From: Cellulosimicrobium cellulans
GTDB lineage: Bacteria; Actinomycetota; Actinomycetes; Actinomycetales; Cellulomonadaceae
NCBI RefSeq assembly: GCF_007679345.1
Contig: NZ_VEGH01000002.1
Location: forward strand, 310,001 to 374,000
Reading direction: 5' to 3'
DNA length: 64,000 nt
A program made the translations under genes and the position numbers. Numbering within the stretch: position 1 is the first letter of the stretch; every line of letters begins with the position of its first letter. The notes below the pieces were generated by a model that did no database searches, was not told where the DNA came from, and saw only the letters and a list, made by a program, of their open reading frames with translations. This document shows positions 18,877 through 28,005 of this stretch, one piece after another.

Positions 18877-21459
18877 GTGCACACTTCGCGCACGCGATCG
18901 GGGCGCATGAGGCGTCCTGTGGCCCTCGCGACCGCCGCGGTCGTCGCGGCGATGCTGATCCCGGCAGGCGCCGCGGTCGCCGACGAGGGCGAGACCGACC
19001 CGAACGCCGTCGTCGAGACGCAGCCCGTCGCGGACCCGCAGCCGCCCGCCGACCCGCAGCCGCAGCCGGACCCGCAGTCCGACGCCCCGGAGCAGGGCTC
19101 GACCACGCCGGTCGAGTCGACCCCGGTCGAGTCGACGCCGGTCACGACCGGGTCGGGCTCCGAGGAGGACACCTCGCCGACGCCGGACACCCCGGCGCAG
19201 GGCGACACCTCGGACACCGACCTCCCGGCCGGCACCACGCCGGTCACCAGCCAGCCGTCGACCGGCACGACCACCCCCGAGCAGGACGCCCCGGACACCG
19301 ACCAGGGCTCCACCGACGCCGGTCCGTCGTTCTCCGCCGGCGGCTTCCGCGTCTCCGGCTACTCGCTCGACCAGCAGGGCAACCGCGTCGCCGTCGCCGG
19401 CCGGACGCTCACGCTCGAGCGCACCGAGCCGACGCCCGAGGGCACCGAGTACTCCTGGGACTGGCGCACGAACGCCGGCTGGCGCGGGGCCTCCGCCCAG
19501 TTCACCCCGACGTCGGACGACATCGGCGAGGAGCTCGTGCTCACGGTGATCGCGTACACGGACGGTGGGTGGTACCCCGTCCTCACCGAGAACCTCGGCA
19601 TCGTCCTCGCCGAGGCGCCCGCCTCCGGCCCGGTCACGACGCAGCCGAGCACGCCGGTCGACACCACCCCGGTCGACGACGGCCAGCAGGCGGACGACCG
19701 CGTCGAGGCGCCGGACGAGTGGACCGACTTCGTCTTCTCCGGCACGACCGCCGACGAGTGGGGCGACCCCGTCGCCACCCTCGGCACGCCGATCACCGTG
19801 CGCCCGACCACCAACTGGATGGCCGGCACGACCTTCACCTACGAGTGGCGGCTGGACGACTGGGACGGCCCCGTCGTCGGGGAGGGCACGAGCTACGTCC
19901 CCACCGCGCTCAACCGCATGATCTACCTGGTCGCCGACCCGACGTCGCCCGACGGCAGCACCCGCGGCGCCGGCACGATCGTCGCCTGGAACACGATCGA
20001 CCCGACGATCCCGGGTGACTCCGACGACTCGGACGACTCCGACGACGACCCGGGCCTGAAGCCGATGCCCGAGGGCTGGTTCCAGATCGACGCCGCGAAC
20101 GGCTACGAGCTGGCCTACGGCAAGGAGTACACCGCCACGCCGACCGGCTTCGCACCGGGCGCCGAGTACACGGTCCGCTGGACCGTCGACGGCGTGCAGG
20201 TCGGCTCGGGCCGCACGTTCACCCCGGCCGCCGGCCAGATCGGCCAGTTCGTCGACCTCGAGTTCGAGGTGCGCGCCGAGGGCTACGAGACCTACACGTC
20301 CGTGCGCTCGGCCGGCTGGGTCCAGGCGCAGCCCACGGTCACCGTGTCCGCCCCGACCATCAGGGCCGGCGCGGCCGCGACCGTGACGATCTCGGTCACG
20401 GGCCCGGCCAAGGGTCCCCAGGTCACCGGACCGGTGGACCTGTCCGTGCACGGCAACGGCTACAGCCTGCCGCTCACCGGCCAGTCGCTCCAGAACGGCG
20501 TCGCGACCTACCGCGTCCCGAACCTGCCGGCCGGCTCCTACGAGCTGACCGCGTCCTACACGGGCGACCAGATGTGGGCACGCTCGCTCTCGATCCAGTC
20601 CGTCTCGTTCGGCGGCTACACGTCCGCGCAGGGCGAGGGCACCCTGACGGTCCTGCCCGCCGTCGCCACGGTCACCGCCCCGGCCACGCTCACGGTCCCG
20701 GTCGCGATGCGCTCCATGTTCGACGCCACCGTCTCCGTGCCGGGCTCGGTGCTCCCGGCCTCGTGGACCCTCCGCGAGGGCACGACGGTCCTGAGCCACG
20801 GCGCGACCCACGACGGCCGGTTCGCCGTCACCGTCCCGGTGCTGACCGCCGGCACGCACACCCTGGTGCTCGAGGTCCCTGCGACCGAGTTCTCGGCTGC
20901 GGCCGCCGCGACCATCACGGTCACCGTCGTCGGCGAGCCCGTCCGGACCGGCACCGCGCCGTCCGCCGTGCTCGACACCCCGAAGGCCGCCACGGCCCCG
21001 GGGCAGCAGATGGAGCTCGTCGCCGAGGGCTTCCAGCCCGGGGAGACGGTCGCGTTCTACCTGCACTCCGAGCCGGTGTTCCTGGGGACCGCGGTCGCCG
21101 ACGCCAACGGCGTCGCCCGGCTGATGTCCACGGTCCCCGCCGACGTCCCGACGGGCGCGCACACGGTGTTCGCCACCGGCGGCGCGACCGGCCGCTGGGC
21201 GACCCTCGCAGTGCAGCTGGCCGTCCCGGTGCCCTCGGTGGTCACCCCGGTGGCCGCCCCCGAGGCCGCCCCCGAGGCCGCTCCCGTGGCCGCTCCGGTC
21301 GCTGCGGCCCCTGCGGCCGCCACGCCGGCGGCGACCCACGCCGGTGAGCTCGCGGTGACGGGTTCCGAGGGCGGCGCCCTCGGCGTGGCCGCGGCGCTCC
21401 TCCTCGGGCTCGGCGGCGCCCTGGTGCTCGCCACCCGCCGGCTGCGCGCCGCGCGCTGA
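18877..21459 (+). CDS. Cell-wall-anchored surface protein with LAXTG sorting signal
   Basis: An 860-residue exported protein. The GTG at 18877 follows AGGGGGAG. Residues 1-40 are a signal peptide ending near AAVADEG. Residues 45-150 are a Pro/Thr/Asp/Gln-rich stalk with repeats such as VESTPVESTP and DPQPPADPQP. Residues 155-400 hold two or three bacterial Ig-like or transglutaminase-accessory-type modules (FTPTSDDIGEEL, YEWRLDD), split by an Asp/Ser run near 380. From about 480, Ig-like repeats follow. The C-terminus has an Ala/Pro linker, LAVTG at 825-829, a hydrophobic helix and an Arg-rich tail, the form recognised by class E sortases. The ligand is unknown. Confidence 0.88.
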   Translation: MHTSRTRSGRMRRPVALATAAVVAAMLIPAGAAVADEGETDPNAVVETQPVADPQPPADPQPQPDPQSDAPEQGSTTPVESTPVESTPVTTGSGSEEDTSPTPDTPAQGDTSDTDLPAGTTPVTSQPSTGTTTPEQDAPDTDQGSTDAGPSFSAGGFRVSGYSLDQQGNRVAVAGRTLTLERTEPTPEGTEYSWDWRTNAGWRGASAQFTPTSDDIGEELVLTVIAYTDGGWYPVLTENLGIVLAEAPASGPVTTQPSTPVDTTPVDDGQQADDRVEAPDEWTDFVFSGTTADEWGDPVATLGTPITVRPTTNWMAGTTFTYEWRLDDWDGPVVGEGTSYVPTALNRMIYLVADPTSPDGSTRGAGTIVAWNTIDPTIPGDSDDSDDSDDDPGLKPMPEGWFQIDAANGYELAYGKEYTATPTGFAPGAEYTVRWTVDGVQVGSGRTFTPAAGQIGQFVDLEFEVRAEGYETYTSVRSAGWVQAQPTVTVSAPTIRAGAAATVTISVTGPAKGPQVTGPVDLSVHGNGYSLPLTGQSLQNGVATYRVPNLPAGSYELTASYTGDQMWARSLSIQSVSFGGYTSAQGEGTLTVLPAVATVTAPATLTVPVAMRSMFDATVSVPGSVLPASWTLREGTTVLSHGATHDGRFAVTVPVLTAGTHTLVLEVPATEFSAAAAATITVTVVGEPVRTGTAPSAVLDTPKAATAPGQQMELVAEGFQPGETVAFYLHSEPVFLGTAVADANGVARLMSTVPADVPTGAHTVFATGGATGRWATLAVQLAVPVPSVVTPVAAPEAAPEAAPVAAPVAAAPAAATPAATHAGELAVTGSEGGALGVAAALLLGLGGALVLATRRLRAAR

Positions 21460-21470
21460 CGTCCGCCGCT

Positions 21471-21510
21471 CGACGGCCCCTCGACCCGCGGATCGGGTCG
21501 GGGGGCGTCG
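21471..21510. terminator. Imperfect hairpin between convergent genes
   Basis: An arm of about 18 nt at 21471-21488 (ending CGACCCG) pairs with CGGGTCG and the following bases at 21494-21510 around a 5-nt loop, with one or two bulges. It directly follows the surface-protein stop. The rest of the gap to 21633 is GC-rich with nothing else I can support. Confidence 0.6.
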
Positions 21511-21632
21511 TCGTCCCCGGCGCCCGTCCCGACCCGACCCGATCGTCCCGCCGCGCCCCGGTCGATCGGGTGGCTGCGCGCCGGGCGAGTGGGGATCGGC
21601 GCGCGACCGGCGCGGGCCCGGGTCTCCCCCGG

Positions 21633-22541
21633 TCAGCAGGCGTCGAACGCGTAGCCCGGGCCGTCCGGGGTCGTCAGGTCCCGGTCGCGGCGGATCGTGG
21701 ACGCCGGGCGGCGGGGATCGGCGCACGCCGCCGCGAAGCCCTCGTCCGTGTACTCGACGTCCAGCACCGCGTCGCCGTAGACCGCGGTGTACGCCGCGCA
21801 CTCGTCGTACTGCGCGCACTCCTCGGCCACCGCGAAGTCGAACCCGGCCTCGTCCCGCCCGCGCACGCCGAGCTGCGGGGTGTTCTTCTGCCCCGCGGCC
21901 AGCCCGGCCTCGTGCGCGACCGCCACCAGCCGCGCCGCCAGGTCGACCGCCCCGTCCTCGTCCAGCCGGCCGCCGGACCGCGTCCAGGAGTCGAGGTTGT
22001 CGAGCTCGACGGCGGCGAACCCGCGTTCGGCGCACGCCCGCACCTGCCGGCCGACGACCTCCGCGAGCGCTTCCCGATTTGCGGGGGTCGACGTGTCGAG
22101 CAGCAGCTCGTCGGGCCACCCCTCGTCGACCACCGGCTGGCCCGCGTCGTCCCGGAGCACCAGGTCGGGGTGGTCGGCGAGCCACGCGTCCCGTTCCCCG
22201 GGCTGGGTCTGGAAGCCGTTGACGTAGCAGGCGGACCACAGGCCGGGCGCCGGCTCGCCGGTGACGTCGCGGACCACGCCGCCGACCCCCGCCGCAGGCG
22301 GGTAGCCGCCGCCGAGCTGGTAGTCGACGACCACGCCGGCGGGCGGACCGCCGGGACGGTCCTGCCGGGCGCCGGGACCCGTCGCCGGCGTCGACCGCGT
22401 CGCCGCCCCGGTCGTCGCCCCGTCGCGTGCCGCGTCGGCGCCTCCCCCACCGGCGTCCCCGGCCGCGCACGCCGCGACGAGCGCCAGCACCAGCGCCAGC
22501 ACCCCCGCGCGCGCCGGCCGGCTCGTGCGCCCTGCGCTCAC
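21633..22541 (-). CDS. Lipoprotein, endo alpha-1,4 polygalactosaminidase-like (GH114)
   Basis: The 302-residue exported protein has a lipoprotein signal: hydrophobic VLALVLALVAAC with the lipobox Cys, then a Gly/Ala/Thr-rich linker. The remaining roughly 240 residues match the GH114 barrel: VVVDYQLGGGYPP, SACYVNGFQTQPG, LLDTSTPANREAL, GFAAVELDNLDSW with the conserved acidic residues, and AVAEECAQYDEC. Such enzymes cleave galactosaminogalactan-type polysaccharides; activity here is inferred. The GTG start at 22541 overlaps the luciferase-like gene stop as GTGA. It may act on biofilm or wall polymers. Confidence 0.85.
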   Translation of the reverse strand: MSAGRTSRPARAGVLALVLALVAACAAGDAGGGGADAARDGATTGAATRSTPATGPGARQDRPGGPPAGVVVDYQLGGGYPPAAGVGGVVRDVTGEPAPGLWSACYVNGFQTQPGERDAWLADHPDLVLRDDAGQPVVDEGWPDELLLDTSTPANREALAEVVGRQVRACAERGFAAVELDNLDSWTRSGGRLDEDGAVDLAARLVAVAHEAGLAAGQKNTPQLGVRGRDEAGFDFAVAEECAQYDECAAYTAVYGDAVLDVEYTDEGFAAACADPRRPASTIRRDRDLTTPDGPGYAFDAC

Positions 22542-23485
22542 AGCACCGCCGCGAGCCCCTCGAGCGCCGCGAGCGGGTCGGGACCGGCGGGCGCGAGCAC
22601 CACCGCGTCCGCCCCGGCCAGCGCGAGCCCGTCCAGCCGCGCCCGGGCCTGCTCCGGCGTCCCGACGACCGCGAGCCGGTCGACCCAGGCGTCCGGCAGC
22701 GCGGCCGCGAACGCCGCCCGGTCCGGGGTCCGGTCGCGGAGGTCGCGGAACTCGGTCGCGAAGTCCATCGGGTCGATGTGCGGCGCCCAGCCCGGGTCGC
22801 CGATCCAGGCCAGCGCGGGGCGCACCCGGTCGCGCGCGGCGGCCGCGTCGGCGTCCACGGCCGCGACGTCGTAGGCCACCACGCGGTGGCCGGGGGCGTG
22901 GCCGATCTGCGCGCTCGCCGCGGCCAGGTACTCGGGCCCGACGGGCTCGGCGAGCACCGTCCCGTCGGCGCACCGGCCGGCCGCGGCGAGCGACTTCGGG
23001 CCGCGCACCCCGGCCAGCACCGGCGGGACCTCGGCCGGCGGGTTCTCCAGCCGCACGCCGTCCAGCCGGACGTACCGGCCGTCGACGGTCACCTCCTCGC
23101 CCCGCAGCAGCGCGCGCAGGGCGGTCACGTACTCCTCGAACGCGGTCACCGGGCTCGCGGGCCACGCGCCGACCTGGCGCATCCAGTCCGGCATGCCGTG
23201 GCCGATGCCGAGGTGCAGCCGGCCGGGGAACAGCTCGGCGACCGTGGCCGCCTCCATCGCGGCGAACGCCACGTTGCGCGCGCCGACCGGGAGGATGCCG
23301 ACGCCGACCCGGATCCGCTCCGTCGCCGCGAGCGCCGCCGCGGCCTGGGCCATCCCGCCGCGGAAGCCGAGGTCCTCGACCACCCACAGCTCGGCGAACC
23401 CGAGGGCGTCGGCGCGCCGCGCGTACGGCAGCACCTGGTGGGCGGGCAGGTCACGGGGCAGCAGGACGCCGACGTCGAGGCTCAT
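22538..23485 (-). CDS. LLM-class (luciferase-like) flavin or F420-dependent oxidoreductase
   Basis: A 315-residue TIM-barrel protein of the bacterial-luciferase superfamily. Visible landmarks: LGFAELWVVEDLGFRGG, RIRVGVGILPVGARN, FPGRLHLGIGHGMPDWM, and VLAGVRGPKSLAAAGRCADG near the phosphate-binding region. In actinobacteria many of these use coenzyme F420 rather than FMN; the sequence read by eye does not decide. ATG start at 23485. The downstream GH114 gene overlaps by 4 bases, an odd pairing with no obvious metabolic link. Confidence 0.87.
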   Translation of the reverse strand: MSLDVGVLLPRDLPAHQVLPYARRADALGFAELWVVEDLGFRGGMAQAAAALAATERIRVGVGILPVGARNVAFAAMEAATVAELFPGRLHLGIGHGMPDWMRQVGAWPASPVTAFEEYVTALRALLRGEEVTVDGRYVRLDGVRLENPPAEVPPVLAGVRGPKSLAAAGRCADGTVLAEPVGPEYLAAASAQIGHAPGHRVVAYDVAAVDADAAAARDRVRPALAWIGDPGWAPHIDPMDFATEFRDLRDRTPDRAAFAAALPDAWVDRLAVVGTPEQARARLDGLALAGADAVVLAPAGPDPLAALEGLAAVL

Positions 23486-23578
23486 GGCCCGACCCTACGG
23501 GCGGACGGGGCCCGCGTGTGCTGTCCTGGTGCCCTGACCCGCGGCGTCGCGGGACCCGCCCACGCCGGGAGGTCGGCC

Positions 23579-24142
23579 ATGGCCAGGCTCGTCTACTCCG
23601 CGATCACGTCCCTCGACGGCTTCGTGGCGGACCGGGACGGCCGGTTCGGGTGGAGCACGCCGGACGAGGCGGTGCACCAGCGGGTCAACGAGCTGCACCG
23701 GGGCGTCGGCACGTACCTCTACGGCCGCCGGCTGTACGACGTCATGGTGGCGTGGGAGACGATGGAGACCGCCGACGAGCCGCCCGCGGTCCAGGAGTAC
23801 GCGCAGCTCTGGCGCGCGGCGCACAAGGTCGTCTACTCGACCACCCTCACCCAGCCCCGCAGCACCCGGACCCAGGTCGAGGCGACGTTCGACCCGGAGG
23901 CGGTCCGCCGCCTGCTGCACAGCTCGCCGCACGACGTGCTGGTCGGCGGCGCGCACCTCGCCGGGCAGGCGCTGCGGGCGGGGCTCGTGGACGAGGTGCA
24001 CCTCTTCGTGTCGCCGGTGCTGGTCGGCGGCGGGACGCGGGCGCTGCCGCGGGACGTCCGGGTCGACCTGGAGCTGCTGGGGCTCGAGCGGTTCGCGAAC
24101 GGGGTGGCGCACCTGCACCACCGGGTGCACGCGGTCCACTGA
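23579..24142 (+). CDS. Dihydrofolate reductase family protein (RibD C-terminal type)
   Basis: A 187-residue protein with the start MARLVYSAITSLDGFVADRDG typical of the RibD_C/DHFR-like reductases, then GTYLYGRRLYDVM and DVLVGGAHLAGQALRAGLVDEVHLFVSPVLVGGG. These bind NADPH and reduce a pteridine- or pyrimidine-like compound, but most stand-alone members have unknown substrates. ATG start after GGGAGG at 23566-23571. A paralogue of the same family lies convergently at 24159-24752. Confidence 0.83.
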   Translation: MARLVYSAITSLDGFVADRDGRFGWSTPDEAVHQRVNELHRGVGTYLYGRRLYDVMVAWETMETADEPPAVQEYAQLWRAAHKVVYSTTLTQPRSTRTQVEATFDPEAVRRLLHSSPHDVLVGGAHLAGQALRAGLVDEVHLFVSPVLVGGGTRALPRDVRVDLELLGLERFANGVAHLHHRVHAVH

Positions 24143-24158
24143 CCGCGCGGGCGGGACC

Positions 24159-24752
24159 TCAGCGCCGGACGGGGAAGCTCAGGTGCGTGACACCCCGGGA
24201 CGGCACGACCGTCGTCGGGTCGTCCAGCGCGACCGGCCCCGCGTCGGCGGTGAAGTACGGCCGGCCCGACCCGAGGAACACCGGCGCGAGGTCGACGTTC
24301 ACCGCGTCCAGCAGGCCCGCGCGGTGGGCCTGGGACGCGATCGTCCCGGCCGCGACGCCCACGACCCGGTCCCCCGCGAGCTCCTGCGCCGCGGCGACAG
24401 CCTCCCCGATGCCCTCGTGCATCACCACCAGGTCGGGCGACCCGAGGGCCGCCGAGTCCCGGACCGGCCGGTGCGTGAGCAGCACGTACGGCACCCCCAG
24501 CGGGTGCGTCCCGCCCCAGCCGTCGGTGAGGTCGAACAGCTCGCGGCCCACCACGAGCGCGCCGAGCGACTCCCGCCAGGCGAGCCAGTAGGCGGCGCTC
24601 TCCTCGGTCAGCCGGAAGGGCGGCAGGTCGCCGTGGTTCTCCACCACGACGTCGCCGGCGTCGTACCAGCCGAACAGCTCGTCGATCCCGTGGTCCTGCC
24701 GCGCGATGAAGCCGTCGAGCGACGTGGTCGCCGAGGCGATGACCTGGCCCAT
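24159..24752 (-). CDS. Dihydrofolate reductase family protein (second copy)
   Basis: A 197-residue RibD_C-type protein, MGQVIASATTSLDGFIARQD, with LGALVVGRELFDLTDGWGG, GDRVVGVAAGTIASQAHRAGLLDAVNV and LAPVFLGSGRPYF. It is clearly related to, but not a recent duplicate of, the neighbour at 23579: the N-terminal SLDGF motif is shared while most of the rest differs. The ATG at 24752 is chosen over an upstream open frame that crosses into the DUF1206 gene. Substrate unknown. Confidence 0.83.
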   Translation of the reverse strand: MGQVIASATTSLDGFIARQDHGIDELFGWYDAGDVVVENHGDLPPFRLTEESAAYWLAWRESLGALVVGRELFDLTDGWGGTHPLGVPYVLLTHRPVRDSAALGSPDLVVMHEGIGEAVAAAQELAGDRVVGVAAGTIASQAHRAGLLDAVNVDLAPVFLGSGRPYFTADAGPVALDDPTTVVPSRGVTHLSFPVRR

Positions 24753-24793
24753 GCCGCCGACGGTAGCCGCAGGGCCTCGCGAGGGGCAGCGGG

Positions 24794-25564
24794 TCAGACC
24801 TTCGCGTGCCGCGCCCGCCCGAACCCGTACACCCCGTACGCGGCGAACCCGAGGGCCACCAGCGTGAGCAGGACCGCCCCGAACGGCAGCCCGGCCAGGG
24901 CGTGCAGCGCCGCGTCCAGGCCCGACGCCTTCTCGGGGTCGGCCTGGACGGCGGCGACCACGAGCAGCACGCCGACGACCGCCAGCGCCGCGCCCTTGCC
25001 GATGTAGCCGACCCTCCCGGCCTTCCGCACCCAGGGCGCCGGGCTGGACTCGAGGTCCTCGAGGAACGTCTCCTTCCAGCCCTTCACCACGTGGTACCCG
25101 CCGACCGCCACGACGCCGAGGCCGACCAGCCCGACCAGCACGCGCCCGATCCCGGAGGACAGCAACCCCGACGTCGCCCCGCCCGAGGATCCGCCGGACC
25201 CGCTGGTCAGCACGGACACGGTCGTGACCGCCAGCACCGCGTAGACGACCGCCTTGGCGGCGGCCCTGGCCCGGTCGGCCGCCTTGCCCCAGGCGATCGC
25301 CTCGGTCGCCTGCCACAGCGCGAGCAGCACGAACCCGACCAGCAGCACCCAGAGCAGCGCCTGGCCGAACCCGTTGCCGGCGAGCTGCTGGAGGGCACCC
25401 TGCTGGTCCGCCTGCTCCCCGCCGGAGGTCCACGCGAGCTGCACCGTCACCCAGGCGAGCAGCAGGTGCAGGACGCCGCTGGCGGCGTAGCCGAGGCGGG
25501 CGCCCTTCTCGAGGAGCGGGTGGTCACCGGCGCGGGCGGCTGCGTGCTGGACATCTCCGGTCAT
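24794..25564 (-). CDS. DUF1206 integral membrane protein
   Basis: A 256-residue protein with six predicted hydrophobic segments arranged as three similar pairs, the DUF1206 pattern. Each repeat has a G-R/K-x-G-Y-x-A/G-x-G element: KGARLGYAASGVLHLLLAW near residue 20, GVVAVGGYHVVKGWKE in the middle and KAGRVGYIGKGAALAVVG near 183. ATG start at 25564. The family is common in actinobacteria and of unknown function. Confidence 0.85.
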   Translation of the reverse strand: MTGDVQHAAARAGDHPLLEKGARLGYAASGVLHLLLAWVTVQLAWTSGGEQADQQGALQQLAGNGFGQALLWVLLVGFVLLALWQATEAIAWGKAADRARAAAKAVVYAVLAVTTVSVLTSGSGGSSGGATSGLLSSGIGRVLVGLVGLGVVAVGGYHVVKGWKETFLEDLESSPAPWVRKAGRVGYIGKGAALAVVGVLLVVAAVQADPEKASGLDAALHALAGLPFGAVLLTLVALGFAAYGVYGFGRARHAKV

Positions 25565-25693
25565 GCGCTGAGCGTGGCACCGGGCGGGCCGGGGCGCGCG
25601 GCGAGCGCGGCGCCGCGCCGGAGGCGCGCGTCACACGCCACCTGGGCCGATGGTCGCAGCCGCCGCCCGTGGTCGGGGGAGCAGGGTGGGCCC

Positions 25694-26143
25694 GTGCAGT
25701 CGGACGAGTGGGCTCAGCCGGACGGGCTCGGGCAGGACGGGCTCGAGCAGGACGTCATCCAGCAGGCGCGGCACCGCGCCGAGGTGGTGCGCGACCACGT
25801 CGCGCACGCCATCGACCTGGCCGAGCGCGACGGCGGCCCGTTCGACTTCCTGTCCATCGCCATCGCCGCGCACTGCTCCGTGTCCTACCTGCGGCAGCAC
25901 CGGGAGTTCGCGGCGCGGATCCGCGCGCTGCAGGCCACCGTGCCGCCGGAGCCCGTCGACCGGCGGGACGCCGCGCTCCGGCGCCGGCTCGCGGACGCGC
26001 AGCACCGCGCCGCCGCGCTGGCCGAGCGGGTGGGTCTGCTGGAGGCGGAGAACGCGCGGCTCCGGGACAGGCTGGCGTCGAGCCGGCGCGTCGCGCCCGT
26101 CCGCCTCGGCCCGGGCGTGCGCCGCCCCGGGACGCCGCGGTGA
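25694..26143 (+). CDS. Small DUF6262-like coiled-coil protein
   Basis: A 149-residue hydrophilic protein. Residues 20-75 (ARHRAEVVRDHVAHAIDLAE, then FLSIAIAAHCSVSYLRQHRE) look like a helix-turn-helix segment of the V-S-x-x-x-L-x-x-H-x-E type, followed by a heptad-like coiled coil (LADAQHRAAALAERVGLLEAENARLRDRL) and a Pro/Arg tail. This resembles DUF6262/TnpC-like proteins that accompany phage-type integrases, but no integrase is nearby. GTG start at 25694 with a weak upstream site, so the exact start is uncertain. Annotation as DUF6262-like is from memory of the pattern. Confidence 0.55.
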   Translation: MQSDEWAQPDGLGQDGLEQDVIQQARHRAEVVRDHVAHAIDLAERDGGPFDFLSIAIAAHCSVSYLRQHREFAARIRALQATVPPEPVDRRDAALRRRLADAQHRAAALAERVGLLEAENARLRDRLASSRRVAPVRLGPGVRRPGTPR

Positions 26144-26150
26144 CGCCGCG

Positions 26151-26729
26151 CTACTCCCCGGCCAGCGCCCGCACCGCCCGCGCCACCCGCTGCGCCCGCA
26201 CCTCGGGGGTGGGCGCGACCATCAGCGGGTGCAGCACCGAGTACCGCGCCTGGCGGTCCAGGGCGTCGAACGCCGCCCGGGCACCCGGGACCGCGTCGAG
26301 CGCCGCCAGCAGGTCCGCCGGCGCCTCGGCGGTCGCCGAGCCGGCGTAGGCGCGGTCCCACCGGCCGTCCGCGCGGGCCAGCTCGACCTCGCCGTGGCCG
26401 CGCGGCCGCATCCGGCCGTCGGCCGTGAGCCGGGCGACGTGCTCCACGTTGCGCTGCGACCAGATCGACCGCGCCCGCCGCGGCGTGAACCGCTGCAGGA
26501 AGGTCGCGTCGTCCCGGCTCCGCTTCTGGCCGTCGATCCACCCGCTGCACAGGGCCTCGTCCAGCGCCTCGGCGTAGGTCAGGCTCGTCGGCTCGACGGT
26601 GCCCTTCTTGGCGAGCACGAGCCAGACGCCGTCGGTCTCGTGCTCGTGGGTGTCGAGCCACGCGCGCCAGGCGGTGGCGTCGGCGACGACGAGCGGGGCC
26701 GGGGCCGCGGCGGGCTCGGGGGCGGTCAT
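26151..26729 (-). CDS. YdeI/OmpD-associated family protein
   Basis: A 192-residue cytoplasmic protein. The family pattern is clear: WRAWLDTHEHETDGVWLVLAKKG at residues 21-43, LTYAEALDEALCSGWIDGQKR, then FLQRFTPRRARSIWSQRN, and a C-terminal domain of the antirepressor-like type (FDALDRQARYSVLH). YdeI-like proteins have been linked to peptide or stress resistance in some bacteria, but a biochemical role is not established. ATG start at 26729. It is convergent with the small coiled-coil gene, 7 bases apart. Confidence 0.83.
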   Translation of the reverse strand: MTAPEPAAAPAPLVVADATAWRAWLDTHEHETDGVWLVLAKKGTVEPTSLTYAEALDEALCSGWIDGQKRSRDDATFLQRFTPRRARSIWSQRNVEHVARLTADGRMRPRGHGEVELARADGRWDRAYAGSATAEAPADLLAALDAVPGARAAFDALDRQARYSVLHPLMVAPTPEVRAQRVARAVRALAGE

Positions 26730-26787
26730 GCGCCCAGCCTGGGGCGGTCCCCGGCCGGGCACAAGCACCCCGCCGCGCGCCGCGCGC

Positions 26788-28005
26788 TCACCGGTCGGCG
26801 GTGATCGCGAACGGCAGCCGGAAGGTGAGCCGCCCGCCGCCCTCGGGGTTGGTGCCGAGCGAGAGCGTGCCGCCGCGGTGCTCGATCCGCTCGCGGTGCC
26901 GGTGCAGGCCGTGCAGCGTCGGGTCCGGCCGGGTGGGCCCGGTGCCGTCGTCATCCACGACCGTCGTGAACACCCAGCGCAGCGGGTCGTCGGTCGGCTC
27001 GGCGTCGGCCCGGACCCGGACGGTGCCCGCGTGCCCGTGCTTCAGCGCGTTGGTCACCGCCTCCTCCACCGTGTAGATCACGACGAGCCGCTCGGCCATC
27101 GGCATGCGGGCCGCCCCGCTCTCGACGAGGTCCCGGTAGGTGGGCCCGACCTCGATGGACGTCCGCACCTGCGGCGGCAGGCGGTGCAGCAGGAGGGCGA
27201 TCGCCTCCTCGGTACCGAGGTCGGCGCCGCTCGGGAACACGGCGTGGCTGAGGGAGCGGACGTCCTCCTCGCGGATCTCCTCGAGCGTCTCCGCCCACCG
27301 GCGCAGGTCCGCCGCCCGGTCCCGGTCCCCCTGGGCGGCGAGCTGGGCGGCGAGCCCGTCGAGCCCCGCGGTCACGCTGACCAGGTGGTACTGCAGGGTG
27401 CCGTGCAGCTGGTCGAAGACCATGCGGCGGACCCGGATCTCCTCGTCCTGGAGCGCGTCGACCGCGCGGCGCGCTCGCGCGGCCTCGGCCTCGCGACGAC
27501 GCTCCTCGCTCCGCGCGCGGTCGACGAGCGTGGCGGCGAACAGCGCGGCGAGCATGCCGACGACGCCGGAGAGGATCCCGAGCGAGCCGATCGCGACGAC
27601 GTAGGTCGTGCTGGCCGGCGTGCTGCTCACGGCCACCAGCGCGACCATCCGCGGCACCGAGGCGACGGCCGCGAGCGCCGCGGTGATCAGGACGCGGGCG
27701 CCCCACCCGCGCCGCAGCACGCCGAGCGCGAGCGAGCCCGCCAGCACCAGCAGCCCGTACGCCAGGTTGATCACGACGACGACCACGGCGTCCGCGACCA
27801 CGCCGACGACGCTCCGCTCGTGCTCGACGGCCTCCTGCAGGCCGCCCCACGCGACCCAGGCGCCCATCGCCATGAACGCGTACAGCGTCACGTTGGTGAC
27901 GCCGACGATGATCGTGATCCGCCGACGGTCCCGGTCGTCCCGGGCGGCCGCCGCCGCGCGGTCCCGGGCGGCCGGTCGCGTGTCGGCGGCGTGCGTCGCG
28001 GTCAC
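26788..28005 (-). CDS. NarL-type sensor histidine kinase
   Basis: A 405-residue membrane kinase. Residues about 30-165 hold four hydrophobic segments. A coiled linker follows (RSEERRREAEAARARRAVDA), then a DHp domain with the phospho-acceptor His in RMVFDQLHGTLQYHL. The ATPase domain at the C-terminus has the N-box EEAVTNALKHGHAG, VDDDGTGPTRP and a GGTLSLGTNPEGGGRL end. No extracytoplasmic sensor domain is apparent, so the membrane segments may sense the signal. GTG start overlapping the response regulator stop as GTGA, so the pair is co-translated. Confidence 0.88.
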   Translation of the reverse strand: MTATHAADTRPAARDRAAAAARDDRDRRRITIIVGVTNVTLYAFMAMGAWVAWGGLQEAVEHERSVVGVVADAVVVVVINLAYGLLVLAGSLALGVLRRGWGARVLITAALAAVASVPRMVALVAVSSTPASTTYVVAIGSLGILSGVVGMLAALFAATLVDRARSEERRREAEAARARRAVDALQDEEIRVRRMVFDQLHGTLQYHLVSVTAGLDGLAAQLAAQGDRDRAADLRRWAETLEEIREEDVRSLSHAVFPSGADLGTEEAIALLLHRLPPQVRTSIEVGPTYRDLVESGAARMPMAERLVVIYTVEEAVTNALKHGHAGTVRVRADAEPTDDPLRWVFTTVVDDDGTGPTRPDPTLHGLHRHRERIEHRGGTLSLGTNPEGGGRLTFRLPFAITADR

